A stretch of 64,000 bases of DNA from Clonostachys chloroleuca (lineage: Eukaryota > Ascomycota > Sordariomycetes > Hypocreales > Bionectriaceae), in NCBI GenBank assembly GCA_037952775.1, contig JBANAY010000003.1, positions 10,106,001-10,170,000 on the forward strand, in the 5' to 3' direction. The notes beneath the pieces were generated by a model that did no database searches, was not told the origin of the DNA, and saw only the letters and a program-made list of their open reading frames with translations. A program made the position numbers and the translations under genes. Shown here in pieces: positions 35,303-46,538 of the stretch (positions are counted from its first letter, which is position 1; each line of letters starts with the position of its first letter).

Positions 35303-35735
35303 TTAGGCATTTCCGTCCTTCCCTTCCCTAGCCAGCCAATTCGTAATGTACAGAGATAACATGTACCCAACATTCACCTGTGGTCCCAGCACGTTATGTG
35401 GCATGGTGATTCCATCCGGGTAGCCCTCGAGGTTTAGGTTCATTTCTGTTTGAATGGTTAGGTTTTCAGACAATTCAGGAAAAAACTTGAATTTCGAGGG
35501 CCGCCCCGATAGATCCAACACACCAAATGGCATGCTGAAACGACGGGTAAATATTCGGTCATGATAGGCAAGCACAAGAGGGTAGTCATCAACAAAGTTT
35601 AGCTCTCTATATGTCTGGTTCTTATCCATGAAAAGTGTTGTATATACGTGCTCAACCCGGATCATATCCCGTTTCAAGGGTCCTAGGATATACATGTTCA
35701 TGGGCACACGACCCGTCAATTGGGTAGGTATGTGC
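35303..35735 (-). CDS. C-terminal exon of an unrecognised protein (partial)
   Basis: This is a good coding-like frame of about 143 residues ending at 35303. It probably begins at an acceptor (TATGAGTAG) at about 35736, reading HIPTQLTGRVPMNMYILG, then VYTTLFMDKNQTYREL, MPFGVLDLSGRPSKFKFFPE, TIQTEMNLNLEGYPDG, and NVGYMLSLYITNWLARE at the end. I do not recognise the family. The first ATG in frame (35701) would start in mid-fold, so an upstream exon is expected. The frame at 35895-36176 is a candidate, but I found no convincing splice linking the two. This could be an intact gene with exons I missed, or a remnant. Confidence 0.45.
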
Positions 35736-35894
35736 TACTCATAGAATCAGGGTTCAATGGGTGCATCTATCCCAGTGCTCGCCACACAGCCGCCGACGGT
35801 CCATCCTGCGCAGGCAATATGTTGCTACCCGCAAGCGACTACAACGTAGTTACAACACGCCGTGGGCATTGATTCGCGGGATATTTGTGCCAGC

Positions 35895-36176
35895 TCAGTC
35901 ACAGGCCTCTAGCCACAGCATGGAACTCTGTGCAACGAATATAATCATGCCAACCAAGTGTACAGCTGCGCTCCACCACCACCACGCGAAGAAGCCGTGG
36001 CCAGTGGACGAGCCGAAATCTGTAGGTACCTCCGACTGGAGTGTTTCAGGCGCACACGGCCAGGTATCTGCCGGGCCGCCGACCTTCAGCGGCCCAATGG
36101 CCTGAGACGCCCTGCCCAACCACCGATTGTCCCCCCTGTCCAGCGACCCAGCAGATAGCCTGTGCGCCATCATCAT
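35895..36176 (-). CDS. Doubtful ORF, possible upstream exon of the gene at 35303
   Basis: A 94-codon frame opens at three consecutive ATG codons (36176, 36173, 36170). It encodes a polar N-terminus, then a hydrophobic C-terminal segment (HGFFAWWWWSAAVHLVGMII) that could be a membrane helix. It stops at 35895. No homologue is recognised. It may belong with the exon at 35303-35735, separated by an unresolved intron or a frame break. Confidence 0.25.
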   Translation of the reverse strand: MMMAHRLSAGSLDRGDNRWLGRASQAIGPLKVGGPADTWPCAPETLQSEVPTDFGSSTGHGFFAWWWWSAAVHLVGMIIFVAQSSMLWLEACD

Positions 36177-36369
36177 AATTACGGGCTCCAGGCTTGGCTT
36201 TACGAATCCGTCCACCCCAATCTATCTGCGTCTACCGACTACGTATGATTGATCGACCCAAGCTAGACACTTTCCTCTTCGCCCTCGCTCCCCTTCCCGC
36301 CCCAGCTTGATTATCCCAACGCCGACACAGCTCGCATGACTTCGGGTCCCAGTGAGGTCTGCTTGCACC

Positions 36370-38458
36370 ATGTCCAGCTCCTTTGAAAAGTCCGTCAAGG
36401 GCGCAACCAAAATTAAGGTCAATCATCCCCCTCTACTCCGGCTTATGCGGGTATTGGTGAGCTAACCCTCGTCGAGCAGAACGCGCCCCCCAAGACCAAA
36501 TATATCGAGCATATCCTCGTCGCCACCCACTCAGGCGAAGCGGGCATAGCTGAAGTCATCCGCGCCCTTCAGTATCGCCTCCGAGATGCAACATGGACCG
36601 TTGTCTTCAAGAGTCTGATCACCGTCCACCTCATGATCCGTGAGGGATCTCCCAACGTCACCTTGGCCTACCTCAGTCAGAATCGCAACGCCTTAGCTAT
36701 CTCCAACTTCACCGACGGTACGTCACCCCCGACGCAGCGATACAGATCAGGGTTTTGCTGACAACTGGCAGCCGTTACTCAGGGCAGGAACATTCGTCAC
36801 TACGCCAATTATCTCTCTGAACGTTCGCGCGCATATCGTGAGACAAAGACCGATTGGGTTGGCGCTCCAGAATCCAGACTTGAACAGCTCAGTATAGATA
36901 AAGGTCTGCTACGGCAGACGGAAATTGTGCAGCGGCAACTTGCTGCACTCCTCAAATGCGATGTAGGTTCCAGACCCAAGAACCAGCCGAGCTCGGTTCC
37001 CCAGGGAAGCTAACATGTCCCGTTCTACCAGGTTCTGGACAACGAACCCGAAAATGAAATTACCATCACTGTTTTCCGCCTCCTAGTCCTGGATTTACTT
37101 GCCCTGTTCCAGGTTCTCAACCAGGGCTTGATCAATATTCTGGGTATGTCTCGCCATTGCTACATGTCTCAAGCTAAACTAACTCTCCGGTTCCCTCCAG
37201 GCCACTTCTTCGAGATGTCCAAAACAGATGCGGAGAGAGCGATGGAGATTTATCGTACATTCACTAAACAGACGGACTTCGTCGTAGCATATCTCAGCGT
37301 GGCGAGGCAGCACGAGCACCACACCCAGGTTCAGGTTCCAAAGCTCAAGCATGCACCTGTCCACCTTGGCCGCCAACTGGAAGATTATCTCAAGGATCCC
37401 GATTTCGAAATCCATCGCAGGCAGTACATCGCTGAGCAGGAGGCAAAAGGCAAGAAGGTCACGACCAGCTCTCCCAGATCGCCCAGGCCTGGAAATCGTC
37501 TGCCGTCTCCAGCTTCGAACAACCCGTTCCCGATAAAGAAAAGTCCAAGCCCGAAGCCGGCTGAGTCCAAGCAGCCAGCAGCACCTCAAGCAAACAAAGG
37601 CCCTGATCCCGACTTGATAGATTTCTTCGGTTCAATTGAGCAGAACCAAACGGCAATGCCTATCCAGACACCACCTCAACCCACCACGAACCCTTTCCCC
37701 CGCAAATGACCGGATTCCAGCAGCCTGGGCCAATGCCCAACCTGAACGCAAGCCCCTATCAACAGCAGCAAGTGGGACCACAGCTTCAGCCAAACATGAC
37801 AGGCGCGGGCTTTGGGGGGTTCGGCCCTCAGCAGCAAGCTTTCCAACCGCAACAGGGATTCCAACCCAGCTCTTTGGGGACCATTCCTCAGAATACAGTT
37901 GCAAACTTCCCTCAAAACCAGCCAGGCCTGCAGCCACAGCCAATGGTGCAACCAGCAGCGCTACAACCTATTCCAACGGGGCAACAGAGCACAAACCCAT
38001 TCCGCCAGTCCATGCTACCACAACAGACCGGCGTTCAGTCGAACATGTCGCCCACTCTTTCGTCGCCTGGTTCTGGTGCTGGTACTCCGGCTCTGCAGCG
38101 CCAATCGACGAATCCATTCGCAAGGTCTTCACCTCAACCTCAATTCCAACCCCAGCAGCAAGCTGCTCCTTTGATAGCTGCACCGACAGGCACCAACCCT
38201 TTTGCTCGCAACGCCGCACCTGCGCCTCAACCTCAGGAGCAACAGAGACCTGTAACTGCCGGTGGTGCTCTTTCTGGCGGGCTCATGCCTCAGCCTACGG
38301 GTGTGACAAACCCCTTCCGCCAGAGCCAATTTGTCAACCATGCCACAGGCTTAGGATGGCAGCATAATCAGCAACCGATCGGCGGAGGCATTGATCAGCT
38401 CGCTACACAGCAGGTGTTCCCTCGTCCCTTACAACAGACCCCCTGGCAACAACAGTAG
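36370..38458 (+). CDS. AP180/CALM-type clathrin adaptor (ANTH domain)
   Basis: The protein binds PIP2 membranes and recruits clathrin and EH-domain proteins in endocytosis, like yeast Yap1801/1802. Exons are 36370-36417, 36480-36717, 36772-36962, 37032-37143 and 37201-38458. The ANTH domain covers about residues 1-270: MSSSFEKSVKGATKIK, IEHILVATHSGEAG, WTVVFKSLITVHLMIREGS, NIRHYANYLSERSRAYR, HFFEMSKTDAERAMEIYRTF and LEDYLKDPDFE. The tail is Gln/Pro-rich and carries at least five NPF motifs (TNPFPPQ, STNPFRQ, STNPFAR, TNPFAR, TNPFRQ), ligands of EH domains. As written, the frame stops at NPFPRK because the C5 tract at 37697-37701 is one base short; with a sixth C it reads NPFPPQMTGFQQPG, giving 615 residues. 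Confidence 0.92.
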
Positions 38459-38972
38459 TCGAGCGAATATATAACTATCCGAGCTCACGGTCTTCATCGG
38501 ACTGGATCCGTCTAGCTTGGCAATGGATTTTGTGCTTCCCACCCAACCAGTTTCTCGGAATTATTTCATCTTGTCATATCTTTGGCTCAACTTTTTGTTT
38601 TAGAAGTCATTGGGTTATTATTAGTCGCAGCATTCAAGCGAGGCGTTCTCTGGCATTTTAGGTGTAGAGCTTGGGGGAGTGAAGCTTCTTGGGGCGGTAG
38701 ACATCAATTCACAGTAGCCATACACAAGAAAGCATTTTTCTTTAATCTCACGACTCCAAAATTTCGCCGAAATGCCATCTATAAACAAGTGAACGCATTG
38801 GTCTTTTTCTAGCCAATGAGTGATAAATAGTAACTCCGATTCGCCAACCCGTCTGGTAAGGTCTCTTGACCAAACCCAGATTTTGTTAATCCCCAACGCC
38901 ATAGGCTATGCACATGAGTATGTATCGAACGCGAATTAAATGAACAAAACAGGTCGCATCAGAACTGACGCC
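38459..38972. other. Convergent intergenic region
   Basis: 3' flanks of the ANTH gene (+) and the Tfb3 gene (-). No gene is seen. Confidence 0.65.
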
Positions 38973-40070
38973 TCAGAATAGGTCGTCAACGTCCATCTTA
39001 CCGCCAGTCTGCCCAGTGGCGGCAGCTAGAGCTGCACCAGCTGTGGACACGCCCTTTGCCATCTTATCCTCTTCAACGAACACGCCCAACCCAGAAAAGG
39101 CTTCGAAGAGAGCTCTGCTGAGGTACTCTTCGGCTGAGTAGCCCCCTGCCTTGTGCTCGTCCCGTCTCCTAGCACGATCCAGGTTGTCGCTCTTGTACTC
39201 GCTGAGCTTCTCGTTGGACAGATCGATCCTCGTTGTCGTCATATCCAATCCACCGAACGGATCATATGGCTTATTATCAACAACCTGCACCTTCTTCTCC
39301 CGGAGACCACGGATGGACAGCCCGCTCCCGCCAGTCGCCGCTGCCGCCGCATCGAGCACCGCGTCTCGCCGCTGCTGCCCGCGCTTCCTGAGCAGGATCT
39401 TGTCCATGGCCTCGTTCGCCTTGCCGGCCTCGGCGCTCTGCAGGGACGTGAGCATCTCCTCGCGGAACCGCGCCGCGCTGGCCTTCTCGTCCGCCTCCTC
39501 CTGCAGCTCCAGCATCCTCCGCTGGCGGGCCGCCTCCTTCTCCGAGGACAGGCGCTTCTGCCGCGCGTCCTCCGTCTCCCGCGCGAGGCGCTTGTTCCGC
39601 TCAATGTCGGCCTTGTGCTGGGCCTCCCACTCCTGCAGCTGGCCCTCGGCCTTCTTCCTCGCGTCGTCGGTGCCGCTGACGAGGTCCTCGGTCAGGCACT
39701 CGACCATGTAGAGGTAGTCGTTGTAGGCGTCGAGGTCCTCGAAGTCGTCCTCGACCTTGTTGAAGATGGCGGCGACGCGGCGGCGGATGTCGACCTCGCG
39801 CTCGACCGTCAGGTCGCCGAAGAAGGCGGACCTGAAGCCGCGGAGGCGCAGCGTCTTGTTGCAGCCGGCGTAGGGGCACTGGTTGGGACCGTCCTTGAAG
39901 ATGCGTTCCACGCAGGTCTTGCACATGCGGTGGTAGCACTCGGGGTTGATGCGGAACTCCATGTCCCTGTTGAAGTAGCGGGTGGTCTTGCACACGGGGC
40001 ATGTCTCATCCTCGTCGAGCTGGGGCGCGGTCGACCCGCCGTGGCGTACCGAGACGGCGCCTCGCGACAT
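38973..40070 (-). CDS. tfb3: Tfb3/MAT1, RING subunit of TFIIH-CAK
   Basis: The protein tethers the Cdk7/cyclin H kinase to TFIIH and stabilises it. This is a single exon of 365 residues with ATG at 40070. The N-terminal C3HC4 RING is complete: CPVCKTTRYFNRDMEF, CYHRMCKTCVERIF and CPYAGCNKTLRLRGF. A MAT1-type helical region follows (EREVDIRRRVAAIFNKVEDD, DAYNDYLYMVE), then a long coiled coil with Arg/Glu-rich sequence (KRLARETEDARQKRL) and a C-terminal CAK-anchoring region (AGGYSAEEYLSRALFEAF). The gene is divergent from nudC with only 297 bp between start codons. The RING and coiled-coil part has much higher GC in third positions than the 3' end. Confidence 0.93.
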   Translation of the reverse strand: MSRGAVSVRHGGSTAPQLDEDETCPVCKTTRYFNRDMEFRINPECYHRMCKTCVERIFKDGPNQCPYAGCNKTLRLRGFRSAFFGDLTVEREVDIRRRVAAIFNKVEDDFEDLDAYNDYLYMVECLTEDLVSGTDDARKKAEGQLQEWEAQHKADIERNKRLARETEDARQKRLSSEKEAARQRRMLELQEEADEKASAARFREEMLTSLQSAEAGKANEAMDKILLRKRGQQRRDAVLDAAAAATGGSGLSIRGLREKKVQVVDNKPYDPFGGLDMTTTRIDLSNEKLSEYKSDNLDRARRRDEHKAGGYSAEEYLSRALFEAFSGLGVFVEEDKMAKGVSTAGAALAAATGQTGGKMDVDDLF

Positions 40071-40367
40071 GACTACGGGTGGTCGAAGCTGAGGGTCTGA
40101 ATTGGGCGGGGAGAGTGAGCTCGGTGTTGGAGGATGTGTGAAGACCAGACGAGGCTGGTTTGCAGATAAGGGAAGCTTGGACCCACGAGCTGGGGCAGTC
40201 TAGGGTGGCATTTATTAATGGGCAAAGCACATTCTAGATTTTAGGCGGAGGGCGCTAAGATCTCCGCGTCCCACCTCCCTGTACTATGTAAGCATTGCCC
40301 CTCCATGTGCCCTGCCACTGCCTCTCCAAACCATCCCACCTGCATCAGAGCCTCACCACAAAAAATC

Positions 40368-41063
40368 ATGGCTGACAAAGGTATGCAGGACTCGAAGTCT
40401 CTCTAGGCCGGTATTCTCATTAGAACTATATCTAACAGCTAATAGAACCCAATCCCGCCGAAGACGCTGCCGCCCGCGCCAAGGAGGCCGAGGAGCAGGC
40501 TGCTCTGCCTTACAAATGGACCCAGCAAATCTCTGAGCTCGACATCACGTTCACCGTCCCCGGGAACCTCAAGTCGAGGGACCTGGTCGTCGATATCAAG
40601 AAGAAGAAGCTGTCAGCTGGTATCAAGGGACAGGACCCAATCATTCAGGTTCACAACCCCGCTCCAATGTTGCTGCGTGCCGGGATGGAGCTAACATGAA
40701 ACTGCTTTCCAGGGCGACACTCCCCACGATGTGAACACCGAGGACTCGACCTGGACTCTAGTCACGAACTCGGACGGAACCAAGACCGTGGAGATCCACC
40801 TCGACAAGGTTAACAAGATGGAGTGGTGGGCTCACGTCGTCACCACGGCTCCCAAGATCGACGTCTCGAAGATCCAGCCCGAGTCCTCCAAGCTCTCCGA
40901 CCTCGACGGCGAGACACGCGGTATGGTGGAGAAGATGATGTTTGACCAGCGCCAGAAGGAGGCCGGTCTTCCCACCTCGGACGAGCAGAAGAAGATTGAC
41001 ATTCTTAAGAAATTTCAGTCCCAGCATCCGGAGATGGACTTTAGCAACGCCAAGATCAGCTAG
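40368..41063 (+). CDS. nudC: NudC-like nuclear movement protein (CS domain)
   Basis: This is a dynein-pathway chaperone for nuclear migration. Exons are 40368-40380 (only 13 bp, MADK), 40446-40648 and 40713-41063; the sum is 567 bases (188 residues). The CS/p23-like domain starts at [20 protein letters not shown] and contains [20 protein letters not shown] and [10 protein letters not shown], then [14 protein letters not shown]. The C-terminal helix [20 protein letters not shown], with [20 protein letters not shown], is diagnostic for NudC. The 297-bp region upstream is a bidirectional promoter with tfb3. The 3' end is only 77 bp from the convergent kinetochore gene. Confidence 0.93.
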
Positions 41064-41140
41064 ATGAGCTTCCCTTGTGTTTTAGGTCCGGCGTTTCCTT
41101 TTTTTTTTAATCATAACGAACATGAATTGTATCATGACGG

Positions 41141-43302
41141 TCATCTGGATTCAAGCGCCTGCGCTGCTCGTTCCAAGAATGCATTGAAATCCTGGACCTG
41201 GTGGAGATTTCCACCGCTCTCACTTGAAGAGCTGACTTGATCTGTTAATTGGGCTACGAGGAACTCGAGATTCGAGAGCTCGGCTTCTTTCTGGGCTTTT
41301 CTAGATAGTTGCGGCGCGTCTTGGCCTTTCGATACAGCCATGTCAATGTCGTACATCGTACTTGATGTGTTGAGCAGAAACTAAGGTCTCCAATTAGTGG
41401 CCAAGAAATGAAATATTGTTTTAAGTGCGGACGGCTCACGGTTGCTTCCTTGTTGTCTGCTTCATACTTCGCTCTTACAGCATCCATCCGAAGAGCGACC
41501 TGCTCCCTCTCGCCCTTGATGCGAAGAATCTCCTCTCGTAAAGCAAGTTTCTCTTTCTGAGTCTGTCGAACCCGCTTTCGTAATGAGTGCCAGTGATTGA
41601 GGTGAATAGCCTAAAACATCAGTGAATAGCCCATCCAACGATTCTCCAACAAACTTACATGTTGTAACAGGCGAGATTTTAGCACCTCGCGATAGGCTTC
41701 AACAGCTCGAATCTTGATGCGAAACTCCTTCTTTTTCGCCGCATCTGGCGCATTCTGAGCATGCTGTTCAAATTGGCTTAGTGTATTGCTAATGACTTCT
41801 TCGCAAACTTGGGCAAAGACGTCGACCGCATTTTCGCGGCTGCTGTTCGCGAAGGGTATATCAAGCTGTAGCGGATCGATGTCGTCCGCTTCTTCGTCGT
41901 CGTTCCTACGACGCTTTCTGAAGTTGACGAACCTTTGCACCGTGACCTCAATGGCGTTTTCTCCCTCGCCGCCGTCCTCAGCGCTACCCTCGTCGCTCTT
42001 ACGTCGAGCCCCGGAGGATCGCCTCGGCTTAGGTGGCGCCGTTGGGCGAGGCTTTTCGGGTTTCTGTTTTTGAGATGTTCGTTTCCGTGGCTTCTGGGCG
42101 GGTTGCTTTTGTGTGGCAGGACTCTTGTTGGGCTTCCCACGTTGCCTCCGGGGAGCAGGTTCGGGGACAGGTTCGGGTGCTTCTTCTTCTTCTTCATAGT
42201 CGTCTTCATCACCTTCTCCGCGGTCTCTCGATCCTAACTCAATGGACCCAGAACGAAGGCTTTGCCTGGGGCGTCTTCCTCGTAGGGCCCTTGCCGCCTC
42301 TGCCGCACTAATCTCTTCTGCTTCCTCCTCCTCCTCCTCCTCCTCCTCCTCTTCATCGTCGGGAGCCGGTACTACCTCCATTTCCCCGGGCTCTACAGCA
42401 CTCCCGAGCTCCCTACTAGGCGATCTCTCTTGTGCTTGTGATAACAGCTGGCTTGCGATCTCATCAATCTCGTCAAACTGCAGTTCCTCCATCACTGACA
42501 ACCTGGAAGCCCTCCTATCGGACAATTCAGCGTCGCTTCTCCGTGATTTGCGCGTGAGGGGCGACGAGGGCATGCTACTGTCGGAACCCATCTCATCGCG
42601 CAATCTTGCGCTCGACGCAAGCGCACTGCTGACAGCCACAGTTCTCCTCCGGCCGCTGCCAGGTTTGCTGACGGGACTTTCTTCTATTTCTTCAACAAAT
42701 GAGGAGCGCACGCGGCTCGGCCTTCCAGAGGCCGAGGTACTCGATGGCTCCGGTAGGACTTCTAGCTCGTCTGGCTCGTCTTCTGGCTCCCCTTCGGAAT
42801 CGGGGACATGGTTTAGATTCTCGTTTCGAGGGCTTGACGATCCTCCTGTATCCCTTCCTCCTGCATGTTGGCCGGTCGTTGCGCTCGCCTTCGCCGGTTG
42901 TTGGGAATCCTTTGAAGTATTCGGGATATCGTATGGGTCTTTGGGTGCGCCGCCGCCGCCACTGCGATCGCTCGAGGCGGGATCCGGTGCCTCGTTATTG
43001 AGCCTCCGCCTCTTCGCAGATGAGCTTCCTGGCTGGCGAGGGGACGACGGGGGCTGGGGCGCTGCGAACACGGCAGGGTCAAGACCGGGTATGTCGAGGT
43101 TGAACGAGTCGTCTCCAAGATTGACGCGCCTGGGACCATGAGCGACCACATAAAGACTTTCGGGTAGTTATTTTCTACTCTCTACTTACTGCGCACCACG
43201 AAGACGGTCGTTGAGACGCTCTGCGCGAGCTTCCCGAGCTATTAATTATGATAAGCAGAGAGACCAGATAAATTGCTTGGAGATGTACCTACCCGTGGCC
43301 AT
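41141..43302 (-). CDS. Inner-kinetochore CENP-U/Ame1-like protein
   Basis: Exons are 43302-43293 (10 bp), 43238-43190, 43129-41659, 41610-41440 and 41380-41141; the sum is 1941 bases (646 residues). The N-terminus is MATAREARAERLNDRLRGAQ. A long disordered acidic region follows, with a poly-Glu run coded by a CTC repeat, AT-hook-like basic patches (RGRRPRQ, KPRKRTSQK) and the block VTVQRFVNFRKRRR. The C-terminal third is a coiled coil: NAVDVFAQVCEEVISNTLSQ, then YREVLKSRLLQH, SLRKRVRQTQKEKLALREEI and a final helix ending QDFNAFLERAAQALESR. This resembles the fungal Ame1/CENP-U (COMA complex) family as I remember it. CENP-Q is the main alternative. Confidence 0.68.
42323..42351 (-). repeat. 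(GAG)n repeat coding poly-Glu
   Basis: A TCC/GAG triplet run inside the CENP-U-like gene encoding about nine Glu residues. Likely length-variable. Confidence 0.8.
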
Positions 43303-43754
43303 CGTGAACGAATTGCGCCGCTTCACAGAGGCCTATGTATATTGAAGCGCCAAAAATATGGCTTCTTGAGTCGCAGGCATCAGTTCTGCTACGAAAATGA
43401 CCGTTGCGCGCATACAGAGACAATGACGTTGAAGGAAGGAATGGGTGTTGATGGATCCAATTAGACGCGTTGAGTAAGTGTTGCAGACGCGTTCTGGCGG
43501 GAGCTGATGGCGGGGCATTCCAGCACCTAGGGCCAGTCACACCTCACTATACAACCAGCACAACCACCTTCAATACATCATGGCAAGCGAAATCTAGGGT
43601 CGGAGAAGACAGTGATAATTCAATTCTGGGGCTTGCTGTAAAATTCATCTTAGGTATGCTCCGCGTAACCGTATTTCTTCCCATGATCCCATTGAGCCAT
43701 GTCGCCGTGCAACCCTTAACGCCGATGGAATAGTAACAAAGAACGAGGGTTAAA
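43303..43754. other. Intergenic region, no gene seen
   Basis: Upstream of the CENP-U-like gene and downstream of the LicD-family gene. No supported gene. Confidence 0.6.
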
Positions 43755-44917
43755 TCACCAATCAGGTTGTGCTGCTAACACCCATTGCTCTTGATTCTCG
43801 TCGTATGTGTGGCTGTTCGCGACTGTTAGATTGTTTTATGCTTGTTTCAGCGCGGTTGTCACTTACTCGTTGAAGAACTTGTTTGTCAAGGCTTTTTCTC
43901 CATACTCGGCCGCCAGCATTTCCTTGTAGCTATATGGAATCTTCACTGACACGCCCTCGAAGGTGGTGTCACGTAAGGGATATAAATAAGTATCCTTTTG
44001 GACATAGTTAGTTGAAGGAGTTCCGTAGCATTTCAAGACAGTGGTGTCAACATACTCGATACTCATGACCATTCTTGTCAAATAACACACCCTCGCCCTT
44101 CTCGTGGTTGATGGCGTAGCGCGCGGCGGTAATGTCGATATAAAGACCTGACGTTGTGTCTATCCATCTTGCATCGATGACATTCTGTCGGTCCTTCGTT
44201 TCTCGAAGTTTATAATGCGGGTTGATCTCAAGCAAGAACAACCTGCCTTCTGGTATCTCTTCATTCTCAAAGTAGTAAGTTGACATGTTGTGGTAAGCCG
44301 CAAGAAAATACATGTCGGCCTCTGTTATCTGGACATCTGCATCAAGGTCCCAGGGCATGATCTGCTAAGCTGTTAGGACACCTGTATGGGAAGGGGGGTG
44401 AGATGGATCAGCATGCCTTACGGCCAAACCACCATCCTAATAAACTTCCATGCATGAGCCAGGTCTGGTTTCGAGTAGTTAGAGAATGGCCGGGTAGGAT
44501 ACTGGTTGAGGTTGGCACGAACCTGAATGCCTAAGCTTCGAAATGTTGATAGGTATGTTTGTACCAAACCTCTGATGAGGACCTTTTGGTAATCTTCTTT
44601 GTACTGGTACTTCATAAATCTACTATCATAATGGGAATTCAATCTTCAATCTTCGCGTTAGCATATTTTACCCATTACGCAGCCTTATGCACATTGAACA
44701 GTGGTACCAACTTCGACTCGTCTGATCACGATTAGTATGTAGGGCTTAGATATGTTGGTTCATAAGACTCACGAAAATACTTGTATTCTGGGAAGTCGGG
44801 CGTGCCAGGGACTTCGGCTCTCTCAGCAATGCTTGCGCCGGGTGTGGCGGGCATGGCGGCGCCAGTGGTGATACATGCCGCACACAGCAGAGACACAGCC
44901 AGCCCGAGGGCCTTCAT
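43755..44917 (-). CDS. Secreted LicD-family (FKTN/FKRP-like) nucleotidyltransferase, Mnn4-like
   Basis: LicD proteins transfer phospho-sugars or phosphocholine; fungal Mnn4-type members act in mannosyl-phosphate decoration of glycans. Exons are 44917-44769, 44643-44523, 44464-44417, 44361-44056, 43994-43867 and 43812-43755; the sum is 810 bases (269 residues). The signal peptide is MKALGLAVSLLCAACITTGA. Family features are QTYLSTFRSLGIQTWLMHGS, LLGWWFGRK, the metal-binding IMPWDLDADVQITE, NVIDARWIDTTSGLYIDITA, YPLRDTTFEGVSVKIPYSY, and EYGEKALTN near the C-terminus. The intron 44362-44416 uses a GC donor (AAG|GCATGC). The first intron (44644-44768, donor GTCTTA) is uncertain. If translation read through the last donor, the protein would stop at FFNE; with the 54-bp intron removed it ends TYDENQEQWVLAAQPDW. 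Confidence 0.85.
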
Positions 44918-46538
44918 CCTGGACTGAGGGCTTTCGTCTGGATCCTGCGACGACACCCAGACGTTGGCCTGGATTGGCGACCGTGATCCGAGAGTTCTCA
45001 CGACTGTTCACGTGCAATCACAGCCTAGAAGTCCCTTGATGATTAACAACGCTGGGCGCCAAGAAGGCTCCGTGAGTAAAATGACGGACTGCAAGGCCCA
45101 GTAAACAAGCGGACTCGGCGGGCGCACAATTGCGTACTTGGCAGGGAAGAATACGGACTTGCGGTTGAGAAGGAGGCAGCGACAGGAAAACACATCAGTT
45201 AAGTGCACAAGGGCAGAAATTTAAGCACGGTGAGACATGGCCGCGAGCATTGAGCTCGTAATGTAATGTCTGACATTCAGCTGTGACACTGATCGTAGCA
45301 TCTAATCGGGACCTCTGTGGCGCATGCATTAGCTACCAACTTAATCAGGAGAGGCAGTCCACGTCACTCTCCACACCTTGTCTGCAGGGCTCAAATCATT
45401 CCTTCCCTAGCCGCCCAGCGAGCCAACATACCGGAGCACAGTTGCTTCCAGTGGTTCACGTTCGGGAAAATTGGAAGACGAAGCGAGACAGAAATTCCTT
45501 GGTTTGAAAGGTACCTGCCAATCGGCACGTCTTGTTGTTTCCTTTGTTCGTATATCGATGTTCTATTTTAGACACTATTCCCACTAACGCATCTTGCTTG
45601 TGATTATTGACTCTGGAGCCTGTTTACCTTGTACCTGACCCACGAACCATGTGCCCTGCGCCCGGGAAGTGGGAACACCCTTGCTTGGATAAAGCTAAAA
45701 AGGTCTGTTTTCACAGAGGCCAAGTGCTTTCATTAAGCAAGTACGAACTCAACTGCATGGGAACAATGGTATTTGATATTGTCCTAATGTCAACAGTATA
45801 GATGTACGAGAAATCCGGCAGACTAATGCGAGTGATCCAATCCGTGTTATGTGCTATTTTGGTGTGATCGGCTGCCTTGCCTTCTGTAGACTGAGTATGA
45901 GTCGAGATGGCCATCTTTACTGTAGGCAAGGAATACGCACTGAGATCAGGCCAGGATACACACGTGGCTCGCTTTAGGGAAAGTTTTCTTTACCGCAGTT
46001 GTGGCCTATACCCGAATCTAATACACAGCATGGCTATCTACTGACTGGTGACAAGGATAAGCGCCTCCAGAAGCTCGAAAAAAGGGCTAAAGCTTGTATG
46101 AGAGCGCATCAATAGCCAAAATCAAATCCAATGTTGAGCAATGTGGCTTCTACCAGAGTAAATGCAGACTTCCACGCCATGCTGAAGGCTTGAAGCGTGT
46201 TCTTTACTCAAAGAATCGCATTTCACCTTCTAGGGGAAGAGATGTTTAGGGTAGGTAGGTAAGAATATTCTCGAAGTGGTACAAGCTCCAAATGCTGACT
46301 CAGCCGAGTCGCGCCTTCGATCCGTCACCTCCTCAAGCGTGAAGTTCACACTCCAAGCAAACTCGCCGTGCATCGCATCTTCGCCTTCGGAATCGTACGG
46401 CAACGCCCCGTCGAATCCCGCCGCCATTCAAATTTGCGACACAGAGATACAACACGAAAAGGATGGTTTAGGGCGAGCGACGCCTTCCTTGCTGCCTGGA
46501 GGAAGTTCGAGGGAATGCGCCCACCTGCTTAATCAATC
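44918..46538. other. Divergent intergenic region, no firm gene
   Basis: Promoter side of the LicD-family gene and of TAF1. One ATG-initiated 65-codon frame at 46230-46427 (-) is listed separately. Nothing else is convincing. Confidence 0.55.
46230..46427 (-). CDS. Small ORF divergent from TAF1 (doubtful)
   Basis: A 65-codon frame starts with ATG at 46427, only 111 bp from the TAF1 start. It reads MAAGFDGALPYDSEGEDAMH, then FAWSVNFTLEEVTDRRRDS. The acidic, well-formed N-terminus looks protein-like. It could be the first exon of a gene continuing leftwards, but no following exon was found. It is not a family I recognise. Confidence 0.25.
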   Translation of the reverse strand: MAAGFDGALPYDSEGEDAMHGEFAWSVNFTLEEVTDRRRDSAESAFGACTTSRIFLPTYPKHLFP

